From Butyrivibrio sp. (lineage in GTDB: Bacteria > Bacillota_A > Clostridia > Lachnospirales > Lachnospiraceae): a DNA stretch of 64,000 bases. The notes under the pieces are model-generated. The model was given only the letters and a program-made list of their open reading frames with translations, made no database searches and was not told where the DNA came from. The position numbers were made by a program, and so were the translations under genes. Positions 9,860-17,341 of this stretch are shown here, piece after piece (within the stretch, counting starts at the first letter, position 1; every line of letters begins with the position of its first letter). Location: NCBI GenBank assembly GCA_017996845.1, contig JAGOGF010000001.1:43772-107771 (forward strand). Reading direction: 5' to 3'.

Positions 9860-10459
9860 TCATTCCGCTTTCCGATTTATATTTCTGATCACACGGCAGG
9901 GATTCCCGACTGCGACACAATCAGCAGGTATATCTCTTGTTACAACACTTCCTGCACCGATTACACTGCCGTCTCCAATATGAACTCCCGGCAAAATAAT
10001 AACCCCGCCGCCAATCCAGCATCCATTTCCGATGGAAACCGGCAGTGCATAAGTCCTGCAAAAATATTCTCCGCTTTCCGGTGTCCAATCCGGTGTCAGA
10101 CGCTCCATAAGTTCAACCGGATGCGTTGCTGTATAAATCTGCACGTTCGAGGCAATCAGAACATTATTTCCAATCATTATCTGATTACAGTCCACAAACG
10201 TACAGTTCATATTGATCGAAACATTATTTCCAATATGGATATTGCATCCGTAATCACAGATAAAGGGTGTTCCAACCGATACATTGCTTCCGATATTTCC
10301 GAGCATCTTGTGCAAAATCTCATTTTTCTGCGTCTTCTGGTCATATAATAATCTGTTATATGCTGCCAACAAATCTCTTGCATTCTTTTTATATTCCAAA
10401 AAGATTTCGTCGTGGCAATTATAAATTTCTCCTCGCATACACTTTTCCAGTTCTGTCAT
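9860..10459 (-). CDS. Sugar O-acetyltransferase (maltose/galactoside acetyltransferase family)
   Basis: 199-residue hexapeptide-repeat acyltransferase using acetyl-CoA. The N-terminal MTELEKCMRGEIYNCHDEIF matches the maltose acetyltransferase N-domain, followed by left-handed beta-helix repeats (IGNNVSINMNCTFVD, IGDGSVIGAGSVVTRDIPAD) and the catalytic His in YTATHPVE. Probable role is acetylation of sugars, which may be detoxification. I choose ATG at 10459: SD GGAAGG lies 7 nt upstream, and the 19 codons before it contain that SD. An ATG two codons earlier is possible. The substrate cannot be told from sequence. Confidence 0.9.
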   Translation of the reverse strand: MTELEKCMRGEIYNCHDEIFLEYKKNARDLLAAYNRLLYDQKTQKNEILHKMLGNIGSNVSVGTPFICDYGCNIHIGNNVSINMNCTFVDCNQIMIGNNVLIASNVQIYTATHPVELMERLTPDWTPESGEYFCRTYALPVSIGNGCWIGGGVIILPGVHIGDGSVIGAGSVVTRDIPADCVAVGNPCRVIRNINRKAE

Positions 10460-10534
10460 AATCATACCTTCCAATCTTTTTCTTTTGAGTCTAGGAAATA
10501 TCCTGTTTTGCTTCAAGTAACAGGTTGTTTTCTT

Positions 10535-11254
10535 TCAGATTCTTCTGGCAAGTGCTTCCATCAGGAACAGCACCGGAACCTGCGAAGTTGCGTTATACCC
10601 GCCATTTACCAGCTGAATTCCCGTATAATAAGATATGTTCCAGTCTGACATTCTGGAAATGGTTGATTCCGGCTGATTTATTATACTCAGTATTTTGCTG
10701 TTTCCTGCCTGAAATTTCTCCACAAATTTTATAATTTCCTTCGTTTCCCCTGTAACAGATAACACAATCAGCACCGTTTTCTGCTGTACAATTTCTGATA
10801 CCGGATAATAAGGATCTTCCAATCCAATCGAAAATTTACCGAGATTTGAGAAATATCTTGCACCATACCTTGCCAGTGTTCCTGACGAACCAAGTCCGAC
10901 AAATACTACCGTATCTGCACTTCTTATGATATCTGCGCCTTCACTGATCTTTGCTTCAAAAGCACTCGTATTGGTTCCCTGGAAATAATGAAGCAGCTCC
11001 TGCAGATCACTTTTGGGAACCATATCTGATTCCGCTTTTGCTGTATTTTTTAACTTTTCCTTGAATTCAGAATAACTATTACAGTTGATCTTATTGCAAA
11101 ACCGTAAGATCGTCGATGTAGATACCCCCAGTTCGCATGCAAGTTCACGAATGGTCATGAATGGAAGTTTATCACTGTTTGCAATAATATATTTGCAAAT
11201 AGCCATTTCCGTGCCATTGAATCTCTGAATATTATCATAGGAAAACACAAGCAT
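10535..11254 (-). CDS. RpiR-family transcriptional regulator
   Basis: 239 residues: an N-terminal RpiR helix-turn-helix (about 1-75, with TIRELACELGVSTSTILRFC) and a C-terminal SIS sugar-phosphate isomerase-like domain (about 100-230, with VFVGLGSSGTLARYGARYFS and VLIVLSVTGETKEIIKF). RpiR proteins sense phosphosugars and control sugar catabolism or cell-wall amino-sugar recycling. No sugar operon adjoins; the neighbour downstream is a sugar acetyltransferase 75 bp away, which may be a target (inference). The 236 bp upstream separate it from the divergent polyphosphate operon. Confidence 0.88.
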   Translation of the reverse strand: MLVFSYDNIQRFNGTEMAICKYIIANSDKLPFMTIRELACELGVSTSTILRFCNKINCNSYSEFKEKLKNTAKAESDMVPKSDLQELLHYFQGTNTSAFEAKISEGADIIRSADTVVFVGLGSSGTLARYGARYFSNLGKFSIGLEDPYYPVSEIVQQKTVLIVLSVTGETKEIIKFVEKFQAGNSKILSIINQPESTISRMSDWNISYYTGIQLVNGGYNATSQVPVLFLMEALARRI

Positions 11255-11418
11255 AATCCTCCGTATCTGATGAATTGATATACTGTATTATACCCTGTAT
11301 CTTCATTACTGACCAATGCCTGGAATCTACTTTTCATACTATCCTGCATCCGATGCCTATTTTGCTTTCATGATTTGTTTTTACGATAATATATTAACAC
11401 TCAAATATATAACACTTA

Positions 11419-11447
11419 TTGCAACGAAATTCAGAATGCAGTAAAAT
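11419..11447 (+). promoter_or_regulatory. Sigma-A-type promoter of the polyphosphate operon
   Basis: TTGCAA (11419-11424), 17 bp, TAAAAT (11442-11447), 44 bp before the DHH-family start codon. This is the only gene pair on the plus strand. The gap from 11255 contains nothing else I can identify. Confidence 0.6.
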
Positions 11448-11490
11448 AGTAAATAAATGAAAAAATAACAATATTGGGGGAAAAGTAATA

Positions 11491-12414
11491 ATGTCAGAAA
11501 AATATCGGTTGGTTACCCGGAGTGATTTTGACGGACTTGTATGTGCAATGATCCTGAAGGAAAAGGGAATGCTCGAAAGTATTAAATTTGTACATCCAAA
11601 AGATATGCAGGATGGAAAAATCCCTGTTACAGATCATGATATTACCACCAACCTTCCTTTTGTTCCTGGTGTCCATCTTGCTTTTGACCATCACTCGAGT
11701 GAATCCGAAGCCGGAATTTCCGATCCATCCTATATCATTGATCCGCAGGCACCCAGTGCTGCACATGTCGTATACCGTTACTTTGGTGGATCCGAAGATC
11801 TTCCCAGAATAACAGCCGAAATCATGCAGGCTGTTGACAAATGTGATTCTGCGCAGTTCAGTATGGAAGATATCCTGCATCCGCAGGGATGGACTCTTAT
11901 GGGTTTTCTTATGGATGCACGTACCGGCCTGGGACGTTTCCATGATTTCAGGATCTCAAACTATGATCTTATGATGGAGCTGATTGATTATTGTCTTGAT
12001 CACACGATTGATGAGGTATTGGAACTTCCTGATGTAAAAGAACGTGTTAACCTGTATTTTGCTCAACAGGAACAGTTTCAGGCGCAGTTGCAGCGTGTAC
12101 ATTATATAGACGGAAAAGTCGTTGTCATTCCTTTAAAAGAAGAGGAAATAATCTATACCGGAAATCGCTTTCTGATCTATGCATTATATCCGGAAGCAGA
12201 AATTTCCGTACATGTAATGTGGGGTTTCCAGAAGCAGAACACTGCTGTGACAATCGGTAAATCAATCGTAAATCGTTCTTCACAGTTTGATATCGGTGAG
12301 CTGTGTCACAGATATGGCGGAGGCGGTCATCATAATGCCGGAACCTGTCAACTGCCTAATGATACTGTAGATGCTTTGCTGCCAAAGATACTGGATGAGT
12401 TGAATGGCCGCTAA
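11491..12414 (+). CDS. DHH-family phosphoesterase, exopolyphosphatase-like
   Basis: 307 residues. DHH superfamily signatures are visible: RSDFDGL near residues 10-16, FDHHSSE near 71-77, and the C-terminal GGGGHHNAGTCQLP (DHHA1-type) near 276-289. These enzymes hydrolyse phosphodiester or phosphoanhydride bonds with Mn2+; this subgroup is usually annotated exopolyphosphatase-like. Start ATG has GGGGG 10 nt upstream. The next gene, 17 bp downstream, encodes a polyphosphate:AMP phosphotransferase, which supports a polyphosphate substrate, although pppGpp- or oligonucleotide-directed activity is possible. Confidence 0.82.
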   Translation: MSEKYRLVTRSDFDGLVCAMILKEKGMLESIKFVHPKDMQDGKIPVTDHDITTNLPFVPGVHLAFDHHSSESEAGISDPSYIIDPQAPSAAHVVYRYFGGSEDLPRITAEIMQAVDKCDSAQFSMEDILHPQGWTLMGFLMDARTGLGRFHDFRISNYDLMMELIDYCLDHTIDEVLELPDVKERVNLYFAQQEQFQAQLQRVHYIDGKVVVIPLKEEEIIYTGNRFLIYALYPEAEISVHVMWGFQKQNTAVTIGKSIVNRSSQFDIGELCHRYGGGGHHNAGTCQLPNDTVDALLPKILDELNGR

Positions 12415-12431
12415 CCGGGAGGTACAAAGGT

Positions 12432-13946
12432 ATGCTGGAGAAAGTTGATCTGAAGTACAGGATGTCCAAAGAGGAGTACAAAAGCAAAATCGGTGCACTG
12501 AAGGATTCGCTGGCTGCATGCGATGGCCCTTTAAAAAGTGCAGGACTTCCCGTCATTATCCTGTTCGAAGGTTGGGAAGCGGCGGGAAAAGGCAGTATCA
12601 TTTCAAAGCTTATCCTGAATTTTGATCCACGCTGGTTTACTATGGTCAACACACAGCCGCCAACTGCTCCAGAGCTGCGGGAACCCGTCATGTGGCGCCA
12701 CTGGCTGACGATTCCATCCGCAGGCCGTATGTCCATCATGGACCGTTCCTGGTATCAGGAAGTCAGTAATCTACGGATTGAAAATAAAGTAGATGAACTC
12801 ACCAATATCCGCCATATGACTGAAATCATTAATTTTGAACGCGGCCTTACGGATAATGGTTATCTGATCATCAAATTTTTTATTCATATCAGTCAGAAAG
12901 AACAGCAAAAAAGAATGGAAAAGCTGCGGGCACATAAAAGTACCAGCTGGCGTGTTAACGAAAATGACGAGAAAAGCTGTCGTCAATATGATAAATATTA
13001 TGACGTTTATAAACAGATGCTGGAATATACCAATACACCAAATGCACCCTGGCATGCTGTTTCCGGTATGGATGAGAAAACCTGCTGTTATCAGGTCTTC
13101 TCAATTGTAAATGATACCATGCAAACTGCACTGAAGCTCAAAGCCGAACGGGATGAGGCTGCAAAACGACAGTCTGCCATTATCATGCCCGGACAGTATA
13201 ATTTTGTCCCCATGACAAAATTATCCAATGTAGATCTGAGTCAGACACTTACAGATGAAGAATATACAAAAGCATTGAAAAAGGAACAAAATAAACTGTC
13301 TGACCTGCATAACAAACTATATCTGCGAAAAATTCCCGTCATTATCGCTTACGAAGGATGGGATGCTGCCGGAAAGGGCGGTAATATCAAACGGGTATCC
13401 GAAGCGCTTGATCCGCGCGGCTACGAGGTTATGCCAATCGCTTCCCCTACTCCGGATGAAAAACTGCGACATTTCCTGTGGCGTTTCTGGAAAAGACTTC
13501 CCAAGGACGGTCATGTTGCGATTTTTGATCGAACCTGGTATGGGCGTGTGATGGTAGAGCGCATTGAAGGTTTCTGTTCTGCCGGTGACTGGCAGAGAGC
13601 TTATGGAGAAATCAATGATTTTGAACGCCAGTTGTACGACTGGGGTGCCATTATCATTAAATTCTGGATTCATATCAGTAATGATGAACAACTCAGACGT
13701 TTCGAAGAGCGTCAGAAGGATCCTTCCAAGCAATGGAAGATCACAGAGGAAGACTGGCGGAATCGTGAGAAATGGCCGCAATATGAGGAAGCTGTAGACG
13801 ATATGTTACAGTATACCTCTACCAGTTTTGCTCCCTGGAACATCATTGAAGGAAACGATAAAAAATATGCACGGATTAAAACTCTGAAGATAATTAACCA
13901 GGCAATCGAGGACAGACTTGCCGAAACGAAAAAGAGACAACGATAA
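12432..13946 (+). CDS. pap: Polyphosphate:AMP phosphotransferase, two PPK2 domains
   Basis: 504-residue cytosolic kinase built from two tandem PPK2 domains (about 10-235 and 270-500). Each has a Walker A-like loop (FEGWEAAGKGS and YEGWDAAGKGG) and the PPK2 lid/acid motif (DRSWYQEV, DRTWYGRVMVERIEGF). Two-domain class II PPK2 enzymes phosphorylate AMP to ADP with polyphosphate; usually the C-terminal domain is the active one, and here the C-terminal copy is the more canonical. SD GGGAGG lies 9 nt upstream. It forms an operon with the DHH phosphoesterase, giving one enzyme that spends polyphosphate for nucleotide charging and one that may hydrolyse it. A strong terminator follows. Confidence 0.92.
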   Translation: MLEKVDLKYRMSKEEYKSKIGALKDSLAACDGPLKSAGLPVIILFEGWEAAGKGSIISKLILNFDPRWFTMVNTQPPTAPELREPVMWRHWLTIPSAGRMSIMDRSWYQEVSNLRIENKVDELTNIRHMTEIINFERGLTDNGYLIIKFFIHISQKEQQKRMEKLRAHKSTSWRVNENDEKSCRQYDKYYDVYKQMLEYTNTPNAPWHAVSGMDEKTCCYQVFSIVNDTMQTALKLKAERDEAAKRQSAIIMPGQYNFVPMTKLSNVDLSQTLTDEEYTKALKKEQNKLSDLHNKLYLRKIPVIIAYEGWDAAGKGGNIKRVSEALDPRGYEVMPIASPTPDEKLRHFLWRFWKRLPKDGHVAIFDRTWYGRVMVERIEGFCSAGDWQRAYGEINDFERQLYDWGAIIIKFWIHISNDEQLRRFEERQKDPSKQWKITEEDWRNREKWPQYEEAVDDMLQYTSTSFAPWNIIEGNDKKYARIKTLKIINQAIEDRLAETKKRQR

Positions 13947-13953
13947 AACAGAA

Positions 13954-13990
13954 GATCCCGCAGATCAATTCAGTATCTGCGGGATCCTTT
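13954..13990 (+). terminator. Intrinsic terminator of polyphosphate operon
   Basis: Perfect 12-bp stem GATCCCGCAGAT / ATCTGCGGGATC with a 9-nt loop, followed by CTTTTCT, starting 8 bp after the pap stop codon. Confidence 0.88.
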
Positions 13991-14034
13991 TCTGCAAACC
14001 AATCAGGACGGCCTCTTCCATATTGGAATGCCAT

Positions 14035-14081
14035 AATACCTGTGCAATGCTCAGCATTCTGCCGGACACTGCACAGGTATT
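14035..14081. repeat. 12-bp inverted repeat spanning the kinase stop codon
   Basis: AATACCTGTGCA (14035-14046) and TGCACAGGTATT (14070-14081) are perfectly complementary across a 23-nt loop that itself contains ATGCT-C-AGCAT. The stop codon of the minus-strand kinase (14051-14053) is inside the loop. No U-run follows in the minus direction, so it may be an RNA 3' stability hairpin rather than a terminator. Confidence 0.6.
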
Positions 14082-15421
14082 GTCAGTATAAATTCACTTC
14101 CTGCTCCCTGCTTAGAATGAACTGCTATTGTGCCGCCCATCTGTTCTACATTTTCTTTCACCACATACAATCCCAACCCGTCTCCCGAAGTTCTTTCTGC
14201 ATTTTTTCCCCTGTAATAGGCGTCAAATAAGTGTGGCATATCTTCTTTGGCTATTCCAATTCCCGAATCTCTGATATAAATGGATATGGCTGTATCCGTC
14301 AATTCATAGGACACCATAACTTCACCATTTGGATCTGTAAACTTATATGCATTGGCCAGCAGATTATAAATGCTCTGGCTGAGCTTGTATTTATCTGTCG
14401 TAATGACTGCTTTGTCAGAACGATTCAAATGCAGATTAATCTTCTTGTTATCGTAGGCCACTTTCATTCCGTTAATAATCTGCTGCAGCATTATATGCAG
14501 ATCAAACTGCTCAGCCTTTACTTCTTGCAGCGGCCTGTCTGCGTCAAGCAGCATACTCATGTTGGAAATAATTGCAGAAAGATCATCAATTTGTGTCTGA
14601 CAAACTTTGATTTCCTCCCCGGACATTGTAATGATCCCATCCCCCAATCCTTCCAGATGCATTTTCAGGATACTGAGTGGTGTTCTTGTCTGATGAACAA
14701 ACTCATCAATCACTCGCTTTCTTCCTTTTTGCCTTATTTTCAGTCGATTTTGGAGTTCTTCCAGACTGGTTTGTATGACTCTGATCTCTCTGACTCTTGA
14801 AGGTTCATAACGAGGCTGTTCACCCATATCAATTCGCATGGCAAGCATACTCGTGTCAGTCAGATCTTTTCCCAGCCTCTTACTGACAAATATACCGATC
14901 AGACTGAGTAAGGACAAAACGATCAGAAAAGAGAGCAGACTGTTCCGAATCAAAGCATATCGAAATCTGGTAGCTACCGCTGACTGATTCAAAGTACTGT
15001 ACCTGGTAATATGAAGCACCCCGGTAACTGCGCCGCCGGCAGAAATGTCAAAACTATCTACTTCTTCCGAATTTGCATGCATCATCCTGCTCATCATTCC
15101 ATTCATCATGCCATAACCGGAACCGGATACATTTTGCGCACTTGCGATCAGATCACCATTTGCATCATATAATTTGATGCTGATAATCGGATCATCCAAA
15201 TGTGATTCCAACTGAACAGACAATTGCTGCCGGGTATAGCTATCATCTGACAGTGCATTTACCGCAATCTGTTTAATCTGATTCACATGATAGTTATATG
15301 TCTCAGAATTGTAGGACAAAAAATATTGATTGGTCAGTGAATTCAAAATCAATGAATTGACTGAAACCGCCAACACCGCCGTTATTGTCAGGATAATGAG
15401 CCATTGCCTTCTGATTGTCAA
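14051..15421 (-). CDS. Sensor histidine kinase with methionine-rich extracellular segment
   Basis: 456 residues. TM1 (about 9-27), an extracytoplasmic domain (about 30-165) holding a Met-rich stretch GYGMMNGMMSRMMH near 106-119, TM2 (about 180-200), HisKA with EFVHQTRTPLS, and HATPase with NLLANAYKFT, DSGIGI and GDGLGLYVVKE. The start is TTG at 15421: SD GGAGGT lies 8 nt upstream inside the end of the response-regulator gene, and the two genes overlap by 4 bp (TTGA), so they are translationally coupled. Met-rich loops typically bind Cu(I)/Ag(I), so a metal signal is plausible but unproven. Operon order is SHOCT protein, regulator, kinase. Confidence 0.9.
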   Translation of the reverse strand: MTIRRQWLIILTITAVLAVSVNSLILNSLTNQYFLSYNSETYNYHVNQIKQIAVNALSDDSYTRQQLSVQLESHLDDPIISIKLYDANGDLIASAQNVSGSGYGMMNGMMSRMMHANSEEVDSFDISAGGAVTGVLHITRYSTLNQSAVATRFRYALIRNSLLSFLIVLSLLSLIGIFVSKRLGKDLTDTSMLAMRIDMGEQPRYEPSRVREIRVIQTSLEELQNRLKIRQKGRKRVIDEFVHQTRTPLSILKMHLEGLGDGIITMSGEEIKVCQTQIDDLSAIISNMSMLLDADRPLQEVKAEQFDLHIMLQQIINGMKVAYDNKKINLHLNRSDKAVITTDKYKLSQSIYNLLANAYKFTDPNGEVMVSYELTDTAISIYIRDSGIGIAKEDMPHLFDAYYRGKNAERTSGDGLGLYVVKENVEQMGGTIAVHSKQGAGSEFILTIPVQCPAEC

Positions 15422-16110
15422 TTTTCATTACCTCCAAGCAAATAACCTGCTCCGTATTTTGTCTGCAGAAATCTTGGTTTTTTCGGATCGTCTTCCATTT
15501 TCTGCCGCAGTCTTTTGATGGTACTGTCTATCGTTCTGTCAAAGCCTTCATATTCGTACCCATATGCCTGGCTGATCAGCTGATCCCTGGACAAAACCTG
15601 TCCCTGATTCCGAAACAGTGTCTGAAGAAGTTTGAATTCAGCAGCTGTAATCGGAATTTCAGTCTCATCCTTATATAATTTCATACTTTCTGCATAAAGA
15701 CGCAGATTTTCATATCGATATACCATCTCATCATTTTGATGATAGGTCCTTTTTATCAATGCGTTAACTCTTTTAACAACTTCTTTCACACTAAAAGGTT
15801 TAACGACATAATCGTCCGCTCCAATGTCAAATCCTTTCAATCTGTCAATTTCCTCTGCTCTGGCCGTCAGGAAAATAACCGGGACTTCTGATGTTTTTCG
15901 GATCTCACGCAATACATCAAATCCGTCAATTCCCGGCATCATAATATCAAGGAGGGTGAGATGAATCCGATTGCTGCCAAATAATTCCAATGCTTCCAGA
16001 CCATTTGCTGCACAAAGCGTCTCGTAACCTTCATTTTCCAGATACTTTGCGACAATGCTGCTGATTTCCTGTTGATCTTCAACGATTAGCACGGTATAGC
16101 GCATATTCAT
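15418..16110 (-). CDS. OmpR-family response regulator
   Basis: About 230 residues. Receiver domain (1-118) with acidic pocket VEDQQE, phospho-acceptor Asp in LLDIMMPGIDG, conserved Thr in FLTARAEE and Lys in VVKPFS; then an OmpR/PhoB winged helix (about 130-230) ending in LQTKYGAGYLL. It activates or represses targets after phosphorylation by the kinase encoded immediately downstream. Possible starts are GTG 16113, ATG 16110 and ATG 16104; the GGGTGGGG upstream favours one of the two ATGs. Partner genes are the SHOCT protein 54 bp upstream and the overlapping kinase. Confidence 0.93.
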   Translation of the reverse strand: MNMRYTVLIVEDQQEISSIVAKYLENEGYETLCAANGLEALELFGSNRIHLTLLDIMMPGIDGFDVLREIRKTSEVPVIFLTARAEEIDRLKGFDIGADDYVVKPFSVKEVVKRVNALIKRTYHQNDEMVYRYENLRLYAESMKLYKDETEIPITAAEFKLLQTLFRNQGQVLSRDQLISQAYGYEYEGFDRTIDSTIKRLRQKMEDDPKKPRFLQTKYGAGYLLGGNEN

Positions 16111-16164
16111 CACCCCACCCTTATGATACCAAAAACAGTCTGATACCTTCGGATTTCATCATTT

Positions 16165-16440
16165 TCAGGTACGCAGCACTTTTTTCATTCTGCTGTATTC
16201 TTCCTCTGTAATCTCTCCTTTTGCAAAGCGCTCATTCAAAAGGCTCATTGCTTCACTGTTCTTTGCATTTGCAGCATCTGCTCTGCTTCTTCTGATCAGC
16301 ATGATTATAAATGCTGCTGCGAAAGCAGTAATAATAATCATCCCTGCCATCATCAGAAAACCACCGGCTCCGCCACCCATATACCCCAGTCCGCCTTCCA
16401 TACAGCGATTCAAACCACCAATTCCTCTGTAATACATCAT
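16165..16440 (-). CDS. Small SHOCT-domain membrane protein
   Basis: 91 residues. Starts MMYYRGIGGLNRCMEGGLGY, has a Gly/Met-rich extracellular head, one TM helix (about 28-51, FLMMAGMIIITAFAAAFIIM) and a C-terminal SHOCT motif (about 64-90, LNERFAKGEITEEEYSRMK). SHOCT is a short oligomerisation motif; such proteins often neighbour two-component systems and metal-transport genes. SD AAGGAGGT with 6-nt spacing gives a confident start. First gene of the operon with the response regulator and the Met-rich kinase; the Met/Cys content of its head echoes that of the kinase sensor. Confidence 0.85.
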   Translation of the reverse strand: MMYYRGIGGLNRCMEGGLGYMGGGAGGFLMMAGMIIITAFAAAFIIMLIRRSRADAANAKNSEAMSLLNERFAKGEITEEEYSRMKKVLRT

Positions 16441-16610
16441 AATATTACCTCCTTATCATTTTATCATTTTTTTTCTTACGGTGTATACATCACTTTCTGA
16501 TTACAATTGTATTATCTACAAAAAATGTGGCACAAATATGGCAACTTATTTATACGAAAAATCTGCCTGATATTTATTTTAAAAATTTCCTTTATTACAG
16601 TTTTTGTATA

Positions 16611-16658
16611 AAGAAAAGACCTGGCAGCAAAAGCATTATGGCTTCTGTCCCAGGTCTT
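16611..16658 (-). terminator. Intrinsic terminator of ferritin gene
   Basis: AAGACCTGG (16616-16624) pairs with CCAGGTCTT (16650-16658); an inner CAG..AAGC / GCTT..CTG stem extends it. On the minus strand it is followed by TTCTTT. The rest of the gap 16441-16720 shows no gene. Confidence 0.75.
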
Positions 16659-16720
16659 ATCTGTTATTTTAGTTTGGATTAATTATATTAATAAAAGATT
16701 CTAAAAATGTTAATTCCCTG

Positions 16721-17233
16721 TCAGATCACCAGAGAAGGTGCCGTATAAACACGCGTAGTCAGCTCATTATCCAGCAGATAAAGGCCTTTGGGATCACTTC
16801 CGAACAGATCATACCTTTTTACGATACTCTCGGTATTCTTTTCTTCCTCATTCTGCTCTCTGACGAACCAGTCCAGCAGCTGCATCGTGCGGAAATCTTT
16901 CCCTTCATAGGCAACTGCATAAATGTTATTGATAGAAGCCGTAACCTTCTGTTCATGCTCAAACGCCGCGACTGCAGGTGTTCTGAAATCAGCAAATGAC
17001 ATATTGGGTGCTTTTATATCCTGCAAAACAATTTTCTCATTATTATTCTGCAAATATTTAATAAACAACATGGCATGATCACGTTCTTCCTGTGTCTGGA
17101 TATTAAACCAATTGCCAAAGCCGTTCAGTTCCTGATCAACATAATAATTTTGAATATCCAGATAAAAATACGCAGAATACCACTCCATGTTGATTTGATC
17201 ATTGATCAGTTTCGTTATTTTTTCGTTCAACAT
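16721..17233 (-). CDS. ftnA: Non-haem ferritin
   Basis: 170-residue four-helix-bundle ferritin that oxidises Fe(II) and stores iron in a 24-subunit shell. Ferroxidase ligands are visible: Glu in MEWYSAYFYLD near residue 17, the ExxH pair in EERDHAM near residues 50-53, a Glu around 94, and EQNEEEKNTE near 126-135. No haem-binding Met is evident, so it is the FtnA rather than the Bfr type. SD GAGGAGG lies 9 nt before ATG. Monocistronic, with a terminator downstream and the ABC-F operon ending 108 bp upstream. Close homologues are usual in gut Clostridia. Confidence 0.95.
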   Translation of the reverse strand: MLNEKITKLINDQINMEWYSAYFYLDIQNYYVDQELNGFGNWFNIQTQEERDHAMLFIKYLQNNNEKIVLQDIKAPNMSFADFRTPAVAAFEHEQKVTASINNIYAVAYEGKDFRTMQLLDWFVREQNEEEKNTESIVKRYDLFGSDPKGLYLLDNELTTRVYTAPSLVI

Positions 17234-17341
17234 AATATCATGCCTCCTCTGAATTATTGTTTTTCGTACTAACAGGATATCTGTATTTTGCCTTCATGAA
17301 CAGTATATCATTTTAAAACATAACAATAAAATAATAATTTT

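Noticed and set aside
9815..10648. Plus-strand frames over the sugar acetyltransferase gene
   Set aside because: They are antisense to conserved hexapeptide repeats and lack SD sequences and domains.
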